A stretch of 60,894 bases of DNA, from positions 1 through 60,894 of the forward strand of contig NZ_JADWYM010000040.1 of NCBI RefSeq assembly GCF_022414535.1, in the 5' to 3' direction. This document shows, piece after piece, positions 1 to 10,871 of the stretch (the stretch's first letter is position 1; every line of letters starts with the position of its first letter). The stretch is from Streptomyces sp. MUM 2J (GTDB lineage: Bacteria; Actinomycetota; Actinomycetes; Streptomycetales; Streptomycetaceae). A program made the translations under genes and the position numbers. The notes under the pieces were generated by a model that saw only the letters and a list, made by a program, of their open reading frames with translations, searched no databases and had not been told where the DNA came from.

Positions 1-464
1 GCGCCGCGCAGCGCGAACGCCGCCAGCAGCCGGTGCAGCTGCTGGCGCTGCGCCGGGTCCAGGCCGGCCACGTCCCGGTGCCGCAGCACCTCCACCGGGC
101 TGGCCGCCGCCGCGGCGGGCGGAGCGTCGGGCGCGGCGTTCCCGCCGGTGTCCGGTGTGGCGCCGGTCCCCTCCCGGGTCGCGAGCCGCGGCCGCGGCCG
201 GGGAGCGGGCCGCCGCGCCGCACGCGGCTGCGGGCCGGGGCCGAACCAGGCGGCGAAGACCCGCTCGTAGCGCTCCAGGTCGTCCCGTCCGCCGCACAGC
301 GTCAGCCGGCCCGCCCAGTACACGTCCGTCCGCGCCTCGGCCCCGAGCACGTCCACCGCCCGCAGGAAGGCCTGCAACCGCTCCGCGCTCGCGTCCACCC
401 CGGCGGCGCGCAGCGCCCGGGCGAAGCCGACCAGGGTGGCGTCGGCGGCGAGCACGCCGCTCAC
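1..464 (-). CDS. VWA-domain protein, CoxE-like (N-terminal part only)
   Basis: The gene runs off the left edge, so only about the first 154 residues are visible. They open with SGVLAADATLVGFARALRAA and contain a CGGRDDLERYERVFAAWF segment followed by a proline/arginine-rich linker, as in CoxE-type VWA proteins; the metal-binding MIDAS part would lie outside the window. The GTG start at 464 overlaps the stop of the upstream MoxR-type ATPase (GTGA), so the two are translationally coupled. In this family the ATPase and VWA protein work together in maturing or activating the neighbouring molybdenum hydroxylase. The call rests on position and N-terminal resemblance; the VWA domain itself is not seen. 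Confidence 0.8.
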   Translation of the reverse strand, partial: MSGVLAADATLVGFARALRAAGVDASAERLQAFLRAVDVLGAEARTDVYWAGRLTLCGGRDDLERYERVFAAWFGPGPQPRAARRPAPRPRPRLATREGTGATPDTGGNAAPDAPPAAAAASPVEVLRHRDVAGLDPAQRQQLHRLLAAFALRG

Positions 465-1336
465 CCTCCCCGCGCCGCGAGCACCGCCGCGAAGTCCATC
501 CGCCGTGCCCGTTCCGCGTCCTCGCGGTACTTCAGCACCGAGCCCAGCGTCGCCACAGCCAGCTCCGCGTCCACCTCGCCGGCCCCCAGCGCGTCCAGGG
601 CCCGTGCCCAGTCGAGGGTCTCCGCCACCCCGGGCGGCTTCAGCAGCTCCTGTCCGCGCAGCGCCTGCACCAGCGCGGTGACCTGCTCCGCCAGCCGCAC
701 CGACACCCCGGGCAGCCGGCGGCGGACGATCGCCAGCTCGCGGGCGAAGTCAGGATGGTCGAACCAGTGGTACAGGCACCTGCGCTTCAGCGCGTCGTGC
801 ACCTCGCGGGTGCGGTTGGAGGTGAGCACCACCACCGGGGGCTGCTCGGCGCGCAGGGTCCCCAGCTCGGGAATGGTGACGGAGTACTCCGACAGCAGTT
901 CCAGCAGGAACGCCTCGAACTCGTCGTCCGCCCGGTCGATCTCGTCCACCAGCAGCACCGACGGCTGTGTCTGGAGCGCCTTCAGCAGCGGCCTCGCGAT
1001 CAGGAACCGCCGGTCGTACAGCTCGCCCTCCAGCCGCTCCACGTCGCGGACGCCCGCCGCCTCCGCCGCCCGCAGGTGCAGCAGCTGGCGGGGGAAGTCC
1101 CAGTCGTACAGGGCTTGCGAGGCGTCGATCCCCTCGTGGCACTGCAACCGGATCAGCGGCGCGCCCAGCGCCTCGGCGAGGGCGGAGGCCAGCGCGGTCT
1201 TGCCGACGCCCGCGTCGCCCTCGCACAGCAGCGGCCGGCCCAGGCGCAGGACCAGGAAGCAGGCGACGGCCAGCCCGTCGTCGAGGAGATACCCCGTCTC
1301 CTCCAGGCGGGCCCGCACCTGCTCCGGGTCGTCCAT
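461..1336 (-). CDS. MoxR-family AAA+ ATPase, CoxD-like
   Basis: A 291-residue AAA+ protein. Walker A is GDAGVGKT at about residues 40-47 and Walker B is VLLVDEID at about 127-133, followed by LTSNRTREVHDALKRRC, the sensor-1/arginine-finger region of MoxR ATPases. It lies directly downstream of the FAD subunit gene (24 bp apart) and overlaps the VWA gene, the standard order in CO dehydrogenase-like operons where CoxD helps assemble the Mo-Cu or Mo active site. Function in maturation is inferred from family and context. The ATG at 1336 gives a normal family length. Confidence 0.9.
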   Translation of the reverse strand: MDDPEQVRARLEETGYLLDDGLAVACFLVLRLGRPLLCEGDAGVGKTALASALAEALGAPLIRLQCHEGIDASQALYDWDFPRQLLHLRAAEAAGVRDVERLEGELYDRRFLIARPLLKALQTQPSVLLVDEIDRADDEFEAFLLELLSEYSVTIPELGTLRAEQPPVVVLTSNRTREVHDALKRRCLYHWFDHPDFARELAIVRRRLPGVSVRLAEQVTALVQALRGQELLKPPGVAETLDWARALDALGAGEVDAELAVATLGSVLKYREDAERARRMDFAAVLAARGG

Positions 1337-1360
1337 GCCGGTGATGTGCGTGATCGGACC

Positions 1361-2211
1361 TCACCCCATTCCGGTGGCGGCGAGCACGGCCCGCCGCGTC
1401 AGCACCCGCGCGAGGTGCTCCCGGTACTCCGGCGAGGCCGACGTGTCCCGCGTCGGCCGGGTGCCCTCCGCCGCCGCCTCCGCGGCACGCGTCACGGTCT
1501 GCGCGTCCCCGGCTCCGGTGAGCGCCGCCTCGGCCGCGGCGGCCCGCAGCGGGGTGGCGCCCATGCCGGTCAGGCCGATCCGGGCCTCGGTCACCCGGCC
1601 GCCGTCGCGCCGCACCAGGGCGGCCACCCCGACGATCGCCCAGGCCTGGGCGACCCGGTGGAACTTCTCGTAGTGGAAGCCCCAGCCGTCCGCCTTGGGG
1701 AAACGGATCTCGACGAGGAGTTCGTCCGGCGCGAGCGCCGACTGGAGGTAGTCGACGAAGAAGTCGCGCGCCGGGATCGTCCGCCGCCCGCCCGGCCCCG
1801 CCGCGACCAGCTCCGCGTCGAGCGCCAGCGCCACCGCGGGCAGGTCGCCGGCCGGGTCGGCGTGCGCGAGGGACCCGCCGAGGGTGCCCCGGTGCCGCAC
1901 CGCCGGGTCGGCGACGGTGGCGGTGGCGGCGGCCAGCAGCCCGGCGTGACGGCGGACCAGCGGATCGCGCAGCACGTCGTGGTGCGTGGTCAGCGCGCCG
2001 ATGACCAGCGTGTCGCCGTCCTCGCGCACCCCGCGCAGCTCCGCCACCCGGCCGACGTCCACGACCAGTTCCGGGAAGGCCAGCCGCAGCCTCAGCAGCG
2101 GCAGCAGGCTCTGCCCGCCGGCCAGGACCTTCGCCTCCTCGCCCGCCTCGGCGAGGCTTCGTACGGCCTCCTCGACACTGGCCGGGCGGACGTAGTCGAA
2201 CGCCGGGGGAA

Positions 2212-2215
<4 letters not shown>
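1361..2215 (-). CDS. FAD-binding medium subunit of Mo hydroxylase (CoxM/CutM-like)
   Basis: A 284-residue member of the CoxM family. The first FAD-binding loop AGGQSLLPLL is at about residues 32-41 and the second, TLGGSLAHADPAGDLPA, is near residue 110; the C-terminal CO_deh_flav_C domain follows. It passes electrons from the 2Fe-2S subunit to FAD in the heterotrimeric enzyme. Its ATG at 2215 overlaps the TGA of the large-subunit gene (ATGA), so the pair is translationally coupled. Length and motifs are typical. The natural substrate (CO, aldehyde or purine) cannot be fixed from this subunit. Confidence 0.9.
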
Positions 2216-4568
<2,353 letters not shown>

Positions 4569-4572
<4 letters not shown>

Positions 4573-5039
4573 GCCGTGACCTCCTGCCCGGAGGCGGCCA
4601 GGACGGCCCGGACGATGTTCTGGTAGCCGGTGCAGCGGCACAGGTTGCCCTCCAGGCCCTGCCGCACCTCCTCCGGCGTGGGGCGCGGGTTGTCACGCAG
4701 CAGGTCGCGCGCTGCCATGATCATGCCGGGGGTGCAGTAGCCGCACTGGAGCGCATGGCGCTCGTGGAAGGCCCGCTGGAGCGCCGTCCACTGCCCGTCG
4801 CGGGCCAGTCCCTGGACGGTGGTCACCTCGCCGCCGTCCGCCTGGACGGCGAGCACGGCGCAGCTCTTGACGCTCTCGCCGTCCAGATCGACCGTGCAGG
4901 CACCGCAGTTGGAGGTGTCGCAGCCGATCGGTGTGCCGGTCAGGCCGAGCCGGTCGCGCAGGTAGTGCACCAGCAGAAGGCGGGGCTCGACCTCGTCCTC
5001 GTACGTCGTGCCGTCCACCTTCACCGAGATGTGGGTCAT
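4569..5039 (-). CDS. 2Fe-2S small subunit of Mo hydroxylase (CoxS/CutS-like)
   Basis: A 156-residue iron-sulfur subunit. The plant-type 2Fe-2S cluster ligands are Cys40, Cys45, Cys48 and Cys60 (GCDTSNCGAC motif), and the second, molybdopterin-proximal cluster is bound by Cys99, Cys102, Cys134 and Cys136 (QCGYC and LCRCTGYQ). It relays electrons between the Mo centre and the FAD subunit. The ATG at 5039 is preferred to one six codons upstream because GGAGGG sits directly before it at ribosome-binding distance. It is the first gene of the leftward operon, so the promoter should lie in 5040-5259. Confidence 0.93.
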
Positions 5040-5259
5040 GGGCCCTCCAGAGGGCATGCGGGCGGATGAGAGGGACAGTCAACGGCCGGGCGTGATGTTC
5101 GTCACTCCATGACCGCACTCTATGGCCGCGCCGGGACGGCGGCGAGTGCACGGCACGGATCGGGGCGTGTCGGCGCCACGGTGGCCGCCGCGCGCCTGCG
5201 GGGGCGGCCGGGAGCGTGGAAGGGGCGGGGGAACGGACCGTGGACCCCGTGCGCAGCGC

Positions 5260-6516
5260 TCAGGCGTCCGGGCCCGTCCAGTCCGCGGGTACGTGACCCA
5301 GCCGGACGCGTTGCGGGTGGTCGCCCACGGGCACCGACAGCCGCTTCTCGCCGGTGGCGAAGTCGATCGCCGTCACCCGGTCGGCACCGCTCTCCGAGAC
5401 CACGCAGTCACGGCCGTCACCGCTGACCGTGGCCCAGTACGGCTTGACGGCGGTGACGAGCGGCCCCTCCCGGAGCGTGGCGCGGTCCACGACCGTGGCG
5501 TAGTCGTCCATGGTGCCCGCAGCACACAGCTTGCTGCCGTCCGGCTTCATCGCCAGTCCGTGGTGGCGCGAGTCGTTGACGAACGTGGTGCGGTCGTCGC
5601 TCGTCGCCGGGTTCTTCGGCAGCGTCTTCGTCCGGGTGATCCGGTCGGCGGCGAGGTCGTACTCGAAGAAGCCGTTGAAGAACGACACCTGGAAGTACAG
5701 CTTCGCCCCGTCCGGAGAGAACACCGCGGGCCGCACCGCGTCGGAGAAGTCCCTGAGGCCGATCGCGTCCAGTCGTTCGCGCATGTCGACGATCCGCACC
5801 GGCCGGTACGTGGTCGCGTCGACGACGGTGATGTGCCGGTCGCCCTTCGTCCAGTCCAGCCAGGGGGCGTCGGCGGCGGTGTTCACCTCACCGATCGACA
5901 TGTTGTACAGGTATCTGCCGTCCGCGCTGAAGATGTTCTCGTGCGGCTTGTCGCCGGTGGCGAACCGGCCCAGCTCCCTTCCGGTGGCGATGTCCAGCAC
6001 GTGCACGGTGTTCGACGTCGAGGCGGACACCGCGACCCGGGCGCCGTCGGGGGAGACGGCCATGTGGTCGGCACGGTAACCAGACACGCGGAAGCGCCAG
6101 TTGACGCCCCCGCCGGCCAGGTCGATCGAGACCACGTCGGCGAGGCTGGGCCGCGAGACCACCACCGAGGTGCCGTCCGGCGTGGAGTACATGTCGTCGG
6201 CGAACTGGTCGTGTCCCTCACCTACGCTGTTGCGGATCGCCATGAAGTAGATCCACTTGATCGGGTCGGCGTTGATCTCCGCCATCCGCTCGGCCCGGTC
6301 GGGGACGACGTCGATCCGGCCGAACTTCGCGTAGTCGCCGGAGGACCGGAGGGCGTCGGCGGTGCCGTCCCAGTTGTTGCCGACGAACAGCACCTCGCGC
6401 AGGCCGGCACCCGGGGCGGGTCCGGCCGAGGCGGTGGCGGCGGTCGCCGGGGCGGTCACGGCCAGGACGAGGGCGGCGGCGACGGAGCAGAGGCGCCTGG
6501 TTCCGACAGCAGGCAT
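5260..6516 (-). CDS. Secreted YncE-like beta-propeller protein
   Basis: A 418-residue protein with a clear signal peptide: a short basic start, hydrophobic VAAALVLAVTAPATAATA, then the mature region. The body has repeated propeller blades with SPDGARVAVSAS, SADGRYLYN, FSPDGAKLYF, KPDGSKLCAAG and SGDGRDCVV strands, typical of YVTN/YncE seven-bladed propellers that act outside the membrane. No catalytic residues are evident and the ligand is unknown. A strong GAGGAGAG ribosome-binding site precedes the ATG. It is divergent from a TetR regulator with an inverted repeat between them, so it is probably that regulator's target. Confidence 0.8.
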   Translation of the reverse strand: MPAVGTRRLCSVAAALVLAVTAPATAATASAGPAPGAGLREVLFVGNNWDGTADALRSSGDYAKFGRIDVVPDRAERMAEINADPIKWIYFMAIRNSVGEGHDQFADDMYSTPDGTSVVVSRPSLADVVSIDLAGGGVNWRFRVSGYRADHMAVSPDGARVAVSASTSNTVHVLDIATGRELGRFATGDKPHENIFSADGRYLYNMSIGEVNTAADAPWLDWTKGDRHITVVDATTYRPVRIVDMRERLDAIGLRDFSDAVRPAVFSPDGAKLYFQVSFFNGFFEYDLAADRITRTKTLPKNPATSDDRTTFVNDSRHHGLAMKPDGSKLCAAGTMDDYATVVDRATLREGPLVTAVKPYWATVSGDGRDCVVSESGADRVTAIDFATGEKRLSVPVGDHPQRVRLGHVPADWTGPDA

Positions 6517-6592
6517 GAGTGCTCTCTCCTCTGGAGTGGGGAGTGTGGGGGAAGGGCGCGCGGAATCTGAACACGCGTGCTTTCACAGTGGA

Positions 6593-6608
6593 CTTACTCG
6601 AAAGTAAG
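6593..6608. promoter_or_regulatory. Inverted repeat, likely TetR operator
   Basis: CTTACT-CGAA-AGTAAG is a 6-bp inverted repeat with a 4-bp spacer, in one of the few AT-richer stretches of the divergent region between the propeller gene and the TetR gene. Position and symmetry fit an operator controlling both genes. That assignment is inferred. Confidence 0.55.
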
Positions 6609-6689
6609 GAGGGGGGGCCTTCTCGACAAGACCGCGTACACGACAAAATTGACGGCGTCCCGGGGACGACGAGGGAGGCGCGAGGGAGC

Positions 6690-7349
6690 GTGGCGGGCAG
6701 GCTGAGGGCACCGACAGGTCGCTATGGCGGCAGGACGGCCGCGGAGCGACAGGCCGAGCGCCGGCGCCGCTTCCTGACGGCGGCACTGGAACTCTTCGGC
6801 GGCGCGCCCGGCTACCGGGCGACGACGGTCGCCGCACTCAGCGAGGCCGCGGGCCTGTCCACCCGGCAGTTCTACGAGGAGTTCCGTACCCTGGAGGACG
6901 TCCTGGCCGCCCTGCACCTCCAGGTCAACGGCTGGGCGGAGGAGGCCGTCCGGGCGGCGTCCGCCACCGCGGGCGACCTGCCGCTCGCGGAACGCGTGAC
7001 CGTGTTCTTCCGCGCCTACGCCGACAACGTCACCGCCGACCGGCGCCGCGTCCGCATCACCTTCGTGGAGATCGTCGGCGTCAGCGAGCGCCTGGAGGAG
7101 CAGCGCCTGGCCCGACGCGCCCGCTGGGTCGACCTCATCTGCGCCGAGGCCGGTGCGGCCGCCGCCCGCGGGGAGGCCGACGACCGGGACTACCGTCTGG
7201 CGGCGGCGGCGTTCATCGGCAGTGTCAACGGCCTCCTGCACGACTGGAGCGCCGGCTGGGTCGACGCCACCCTCGACGAGGTCGTCGACGAACTGGTCCG
7301 GCAGCTCCTGGGCATGCTCCGGCAGCCTGCCCGGCACGCGGCCGGCTGA
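6690..7349 (+). CDS. TetR-family transcriptional regulator
   Basis: A protein of about 219 residues with an N-terminal TetR helix-turn-helix (AERRRRFLTAALELFGGAPGYRATTVAALSEAAGLSTRQFYEEF) and an all-alpha ligand domain. The GTG at 6690 is a provisional start; a longer frame reaches 6519 but would code through the operator-like repeat, and upstream codon use is poor. It is divergent from the secreted propeller gene and probably represses it and itself through the inverted repeat at 6593-6608. The ligand is unknown. Confidence 0.85.
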   Translation: MAGRLRAPTGRYGGRTAAERQAERRRRFLTAALELFGGAPGYRATTVAALSEAAGLSTRQFYEEFRTLEDVLAALHLQVNGWAEEAVRAASATAGDLPLAERVTVFFRAYADNVTADRRRVRITFVEIVGVSERLEEQRLARRARWVDLICAEAGAAAARGEADDRDYRLAAAAFIGSVNGLLHDWSAGWVDATLDEVVDELVRQLLGMLRQPARHAAG

Positions 7350-7657
7350 CGGAGGGGAGAGCGCGGCGGGGCGGGGGAGGGCGCACCGGGCGCCGCCCGG
7401 CGGCAGGGGTGGCCCGGGGCCGGGCCGCATCCGTCCGCGCCGAGAGCGTCCGGGCGGTGGGAACCGGCGGGTCCGTCCAGGACACCGGCCGTGGCCCGGA
7501 ACAGGGTGACCGGTGGTCCGGGCGCCCCGCACGGACGGTCCGGAGCGTGGAGGGTCCGGACCGTCGTCGTGTGCCGCGTGTCACCGGTCGGCCGCGCGTA
7601 CCACTTCCTCGGCGCGTGTGCGCCGCGTCCGCGTCGGCTGTGCGTGGGGGGCGGCCG
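7350..7657. other. Intergenic stretch with no gene seen
   Basis: About 300 bases between the end of the TetR gene and the end of the convergent SnoaL-like gene. Frames here are arginine-rich without recognisable domains. No clear hairpin or promoter was found. Confidence 0.5.
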
Positions 7658-8023
7658 TCACTCGTCCCACGCCTCGATCATGATCTGCTCGGAGATCTTG
7701 CCGTCGCGCAGCGTGATCATCGACTCGGACAGCACACGGGTTCCGTCCGAGTAGCGGCAGGACTCGCTGTAGGCCGCGTGGTCTCCCTGGATCACGCACC
7801 CCTCGAACGTGTGCTTCATGTCCCGGCCGTACACGTCCTCCAGCAGTTCGGCTATCTCGCCACGACCCTGCAGCACCCGGGGGTGGCTGGGCTGGCTGTT
7901 GCGGTTCACGATGCGCAGCGTCGCGTCGTCCGTGTAGAGCGACACGAGTGTCGCCGCAGTCTGTCCTTCGACGCCTCGGCGCAAGGTCTCGGTGTCGAAG
8001 GCGGCGGATGCGGTGGTGCCCAT
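7658..8023 (-). CDS. SnoaL-like / NTF2-fold protein
   Basis: A 121-residue single-domain protein of the SnoaL-like (NTF2 superfamily) type: an N-terminal helix, LVSLYTDDATLRIVN strand, QGRGEIAELLEDVY helix, and the closing SMITLRDGKISEQIMIEAW sheet. Family members are small polyketide cyclases, isomerases or ligand binders. No cognate pathway genes are adjacent, so the role is unknown. A textbook AAGGAGG ribosome-binding site lies 5 bases before the ATG at 8023. Confidence 0.8.
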   Translation of the reverse strand: MGTTASAAFDTETLRRGVEGQTAATLVSLYTDDATLRIVNRNSQPSHPRVLQGRGEIAELLEDVYGRDMKHTFEGCVIQGDHAAYSESCRYSDGTRVLSESMITLRDGKISEQIMIEAWDE

Positions 8024-8197
8024 GATGACCTCCTTCGGGGGCCGTGGTCCGCAAGGGAATTACGGGCGGCGCCGGCCTCACCTTCGAGCGTCCTCCGCCC
8101 CTCCGGGCTCGGCAAGCGCAGTCCGCGTGCTGCGCCTGACGGGTGAGCGGCGCGACGTGCCCGTGTCCGCGGGGCGCCCTGCGCCGTTGCTGAGGGC

Positions 8198-8500
8198 ATG
8201 ATCTCCACTCGACGCATCGTCGCCGCCGCCTGCCTCGCCGCCGGAGTCGCCGGCTTCGCCGCGCCGGCCGCGAACGCAGCCGGCGCCGGCGCCCAGGGCA
8301 CCGGTCAGCTCAACCCGGTCCACGTGCTCGACTCGCTCGCGACGAGCGACATCCCCGCGGAGCACCAGGCGGAGATGCCGCGGGTCTCCCAGCAGCTCGC
8401 GGCGCTGAACCGGGTGAACGAGCTGAACAAGCTCAACGAACTGCACCAGGTGACCGACCTGGCAGCACCGGTGACCGGCCTGCTCCCGGCCGTCCAGTAG
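8198..8500 (+). CDS. Small secreted hypothetical protein
   Basis: A 100-residue protein with a signal peptide (RR start, hydrophobic IVAAACLAAGVAGFAAPAANA, cleavage after ANA). The mature part is polar and helical with an LNRVNELNKLNELHQV segment that has spaced leucines, suggesting a short amphipathic helix or coiled coil. Small exported proteins of this style are common in Streptomyces and have no assigned function. A strong hairpin follows the stop codon. The ribosome-binding site (GAGGGC) is weak. Confidence 0.75.
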   Translation: MISTRRIVAAACLAAGVAGFAAPAANAAGAGAQGTGQLNPVHVLDSLATSDIPAEHQAEMPRVSQQLAALNRVNELNKLNELHQVTDLAAPVTGLLPAVQ

Positions 8501-8518
8501 CAGCCTCCGCGCACCTGA

Positions 8519-8548
8519 GAAGGGCCGTCTCCACGGAGGCGGCCCTTC
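8519..8548 (+). terminator. Hairpin terminator after the small secreted protein
   Basis: GAAGGGCCGTCTCC pairs with GGAGGCGGCCCTTC around a short loop, 18 bases past the stop codon. The long GC stem and the T-containing tail fit an intrinsic terminator. Confidence 0.75.
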
Positions 8549-8594
8549 GTGTGTCCCGCGGACACCCCCGCCTCCGCCTCACGGGAACCGGGCC

Positions 8595-8626
8595 CTGCCG
8601 TGTCCCGGGGCCCCGGGACACGGCAG
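8595..8626. repeat. 32-bp perfect palindrome
   Basis: CTGCCGTGTCCCGGGG is followed immediately by its exact reverse complement, giving 16-bp arms with no spacer. It lies 46 bp past the terminator hairpin and about 190 bp upstream of mscR. It could act as a second terminator or a dimeric-protein site; the sequence alone does not decide. Confidence 0.8.
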
Positions 8627-8818
8627 CCGCTCCCGCACGAGGTCCCACTTCCCCCGGCCCCCACGAGCCCGGCCGCGTGCCCGTCCCGCCACCTGCGCTC
8701 CGACGTGGCCGGAACCGCGCGCCTCCGGCGCTGCCGCACCTCCGCGCAGCCGCCTCGCACGTAGGGTCGGGCCGGGGACGGACACCGGCCCCGCCGACGG
8801 CGGAAAGGGGATCAGCGC

Positions 8819-9904
8819 ATGGCGCAGGAAGTACGCGGCGTGATCGCACCGGGCAAGAACCAGCCGGTGCGCGTGGACACGGTCCTGGTGCCCGACCCGG
8901 GGCCGGGCGAGGCGGTGGTCGAGATCCAGGCGTGCGGCGTCTGCCACACCGACCTGCACTACCGGCAGGGCGGCATCACCGACGAGTTCCCCTTCCTGCT
9001 CGGCCACGAGGCGGCGGGCGTCGTGGAGTCCGTCGGCGAGGGCGTCACCGACGTCGCGCCCGGCGACTTCGTGATCCTCAACTGGCGTGCCGTCTGCGGC
9101 CGTTGCCGGGCCTGTCGGCGCGGCAGGCCCTGGTACTGCTTCGACACGCGCAACGCCCGCCAGAAGATGACCCTCACCGACGGCACCGTCCTCGCACCCG
9201 CCCTCGGCATCGGCGCGTTCGCGGAGAAGACCCTCGTCGCGGCCGGGCAGTGCACCAAGGTCGACCCTGCCGTCTCCCCGCAGGCGGCCGGACTGCTGGG
9301 CTGCGGGGTGATGGCCGGCATCGGCGCCGCCCTCAACACCGGCGACGTCGGCCGCGGTGACACCGTCGCGGTCATCGGCTGCGGCGGCGTCGGCGACGCG
9401 GCGATCGTCGGAGCGCGCCTGGCCGGCGCGGCGAAGGTCATCGCCGTCGACATCGACGACCGGAAGCTGGCCACCGCCCGCACCATGGGCGCCACCCACA
9501 CGGTCGATTCCCGTACATCCGACCCCGTCGAGGCGATCCGTGAACTGACCGGCGGATTCGGCGCCGACGTCGTCATCGAGGCCGTCGGCCGCCCCGAGAC
9601 GTACAAGCAGGCGTTCTACGCCCGCGACCTGGCCGGCACCGTCGTCCTCGTCGGCGTCCCCACCCCGGACATGACGCTCGAACTCCCGCTGCCGGACGTC
9701 TTCGGGCGCGGCGGCGCGCTCAGGTCGTCGTGGTACGGGGACTGCCTGCCCTCCCGGGACTTCCCGATGCTCGTCGACCTGCACCTCCAAGGGCGCCTGG
9801 ACCTGGACAAGTTCGTCACCGAGACGATCGCACTGGACGAGGTCGAGAAGGCCTTCGAACGCATGGAGCACGGAGACGTGCTGCGCTCGGTGGTGGTGCT
9901 GTGA
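8819..9904 (+). CDS. mscR: S-(hydroxymethyl)mycothiol dehydrogenase
   Basis: A 361-residue zinc-dependent medium-chain dehydrogenase that oxidises the mycothiol-formaldehyde adduct (and can act as a nitrosomycothiol reductase). Catalytic zinc ligands are Cys42 (CGVCHTD) and His63 with Glu64 (LGHEAAG). Structural zinc is bound by Cys93, Cys96, Cys99 and Cys107 in the NWRAVCGRCRACRRGRPWYC segment, typical of this subfamily. The GCGGVG Rossmann motif is near residue 185. Mycothiol dependence is a hallmark of Actinobacteria. Its stop overlaps the GTG of the next gene, so the two form a formaldehyde-detoxification operon. Confidence 0.93.
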   Translation: MAQEVRGVIAPGKNQPVRVDTVLVPDPGPGEAVVEIQACGVCHTDLHYRQGGITDEFPFLLGHEAAGVVESVGEGVTDVAPGDFVILNWRAVCGRCRACRRGRPWYCFDTRNARQKMTLTDGTVLAPALGIGAFAEKTLVAAGQCTKVDPAVSPQAAGLLGCGVMAGIGAALNTGDVGRGDTVAVIGCGGVGDAAIVGARLAGAAKVIAVDIDDRKLATARTMGATHTVDSRTSDPVEAIRELTGGFGADVVIEAVGRPETYKQAFYARDLAGTVVLVGVPTPDMTLELPLPDVFGRGGALRSSWYGDCLPSRDFPMLVDLHLQGRLDLDKFVTETIALDEVEKAFERMEHGDVLRSVVVL

Positions 9905-10539
9905 CGCACGCCCGCATCGAACGACTCGTCACCTCGGGGCAGTTCACCCTCGACGGCGGTACCTGGGACGTCGACAACAACGTGTGGATCGTCGGCGACG
10001 ACCACGAGGTGATCGTCATCGACGCCGCCCACGACGCCGCGGCCATCGCCGCCGCCGTCGGCGACCGGCGCCTGACCGCGATCGTGTGCTCCCACGCCCA
10101 CAACGACCACATCGACGCCGCCCCCGCGCTCGCGGACGCGACCGGCGCCGTGATCTGGCTCCACCCCGACGACCTGCCACTGTGGAAGCTCACCCATCCC
10201 GACCGCGAGCCCGACGCGCCTCTGCGCGACGGGCAGGTCATCGAGGCCGCCGGCGTCGATCTCACCGTGCTGCACACACCCGGCCACACACCGGGCGCGG
10301 TGTGCCTGTACGCACCGGGACTCGGGACCGCCTTCACCGGCGACACCCTGTTCCGGGGCGGCCCCGGCGCCACCGGCCGCTCCTACTCCCACTTCCCGGC
10401 CATCGTCGCCTCGATCCGCGACCGCCTGCTCACCCTGCCGTCCGGGACCAAGGTCCTCACCGGGCACGGTGACGCGACGAGGATCGGGGCGGAGGCCCCC
10501 ACCTCCAGGAGTGGTTCGACCGCGGGCACTGACCCGTAA
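9901..10539 (+). CDS. MBL-fold hydrolase paired with mscR, C-terminus probably frameshifted
   Basis: A 212-residue metallo-beta-lactamase-fold hydrolase. The metal-binding HAHNDH is at 65-70, with TPGHTPG, FTGDTLF and TGHGD supplying later ligands. The GTG start overlaps the TGA of mscR (GTGA), and family members beside mscR are thought to hydrolyse the downstream formyl-mycothiol product. The last residues read TSRSGSTAGTDP, but inserting one C in the five-C run at 10496-10500 gives HLQEWFDRGH and a stop, which resembles the expected family ending. All catalytic residues lie upstream of this point, so activity may be kept. Confidence 0.85.
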   Translation: MTHARIERLVTSGQFTLDGGTWDVDNNVWIVGDDHEVIVIDAAHDAAAIAAAVGDRRLTAIVCSHAHNDHIDAAPALADATGAVIWLHPDDLPLWKLTHPDREPDAPLRDGQVIEAAGVDLTVLHTPGHTPGAVCLYAPGLGTAFTGDTLFRGGPGATGRSYSHFPAIVASIRDRLLTLPSGTKVLTGHGDATRIGAEAPTSRSGSTAGTDP

Positions 10540-10871
10540 GGACAGGCTCCCCCGGCCCGCCGGGTGAATGCCCGCAAGACCCGACAGGACCCGAGGGCAG
10601 GTGTCCGGTTTCCACGGCACCGTCGACGGACACGTCCTGGTCACCTGCGTGGGGCCGCCCGCGGCCCGCAGGGCCCCCGCCGGGATGCGGGAGCCGGGGC
10701 TGCCTCCCGCCGGGGCCCGCCAGGACGCAGGGGGATCCGAGGGCACGGAGCCGACGTCGGGTGCCGGTACAGTTCACCGTTCGGTCACAGCGTGCCCGCC
10801 CGCACAACCACAGGGCCCGCTCACCGGTCCAACCAGCCGAGACCACGGCTCGCGCAGAGGAGAGGCACGCC
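10540..10871. other. Intergenic region upstream of the L,D-transpeptidase
   Basis: About 330 bases with no convincing gene. It should hold the promoter of the transpeptidase gene; no canonical -35/-10 pair stands out. Short GC-rich complementary words are present but no long perfect hairpin was found. Confidence 0.4.
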
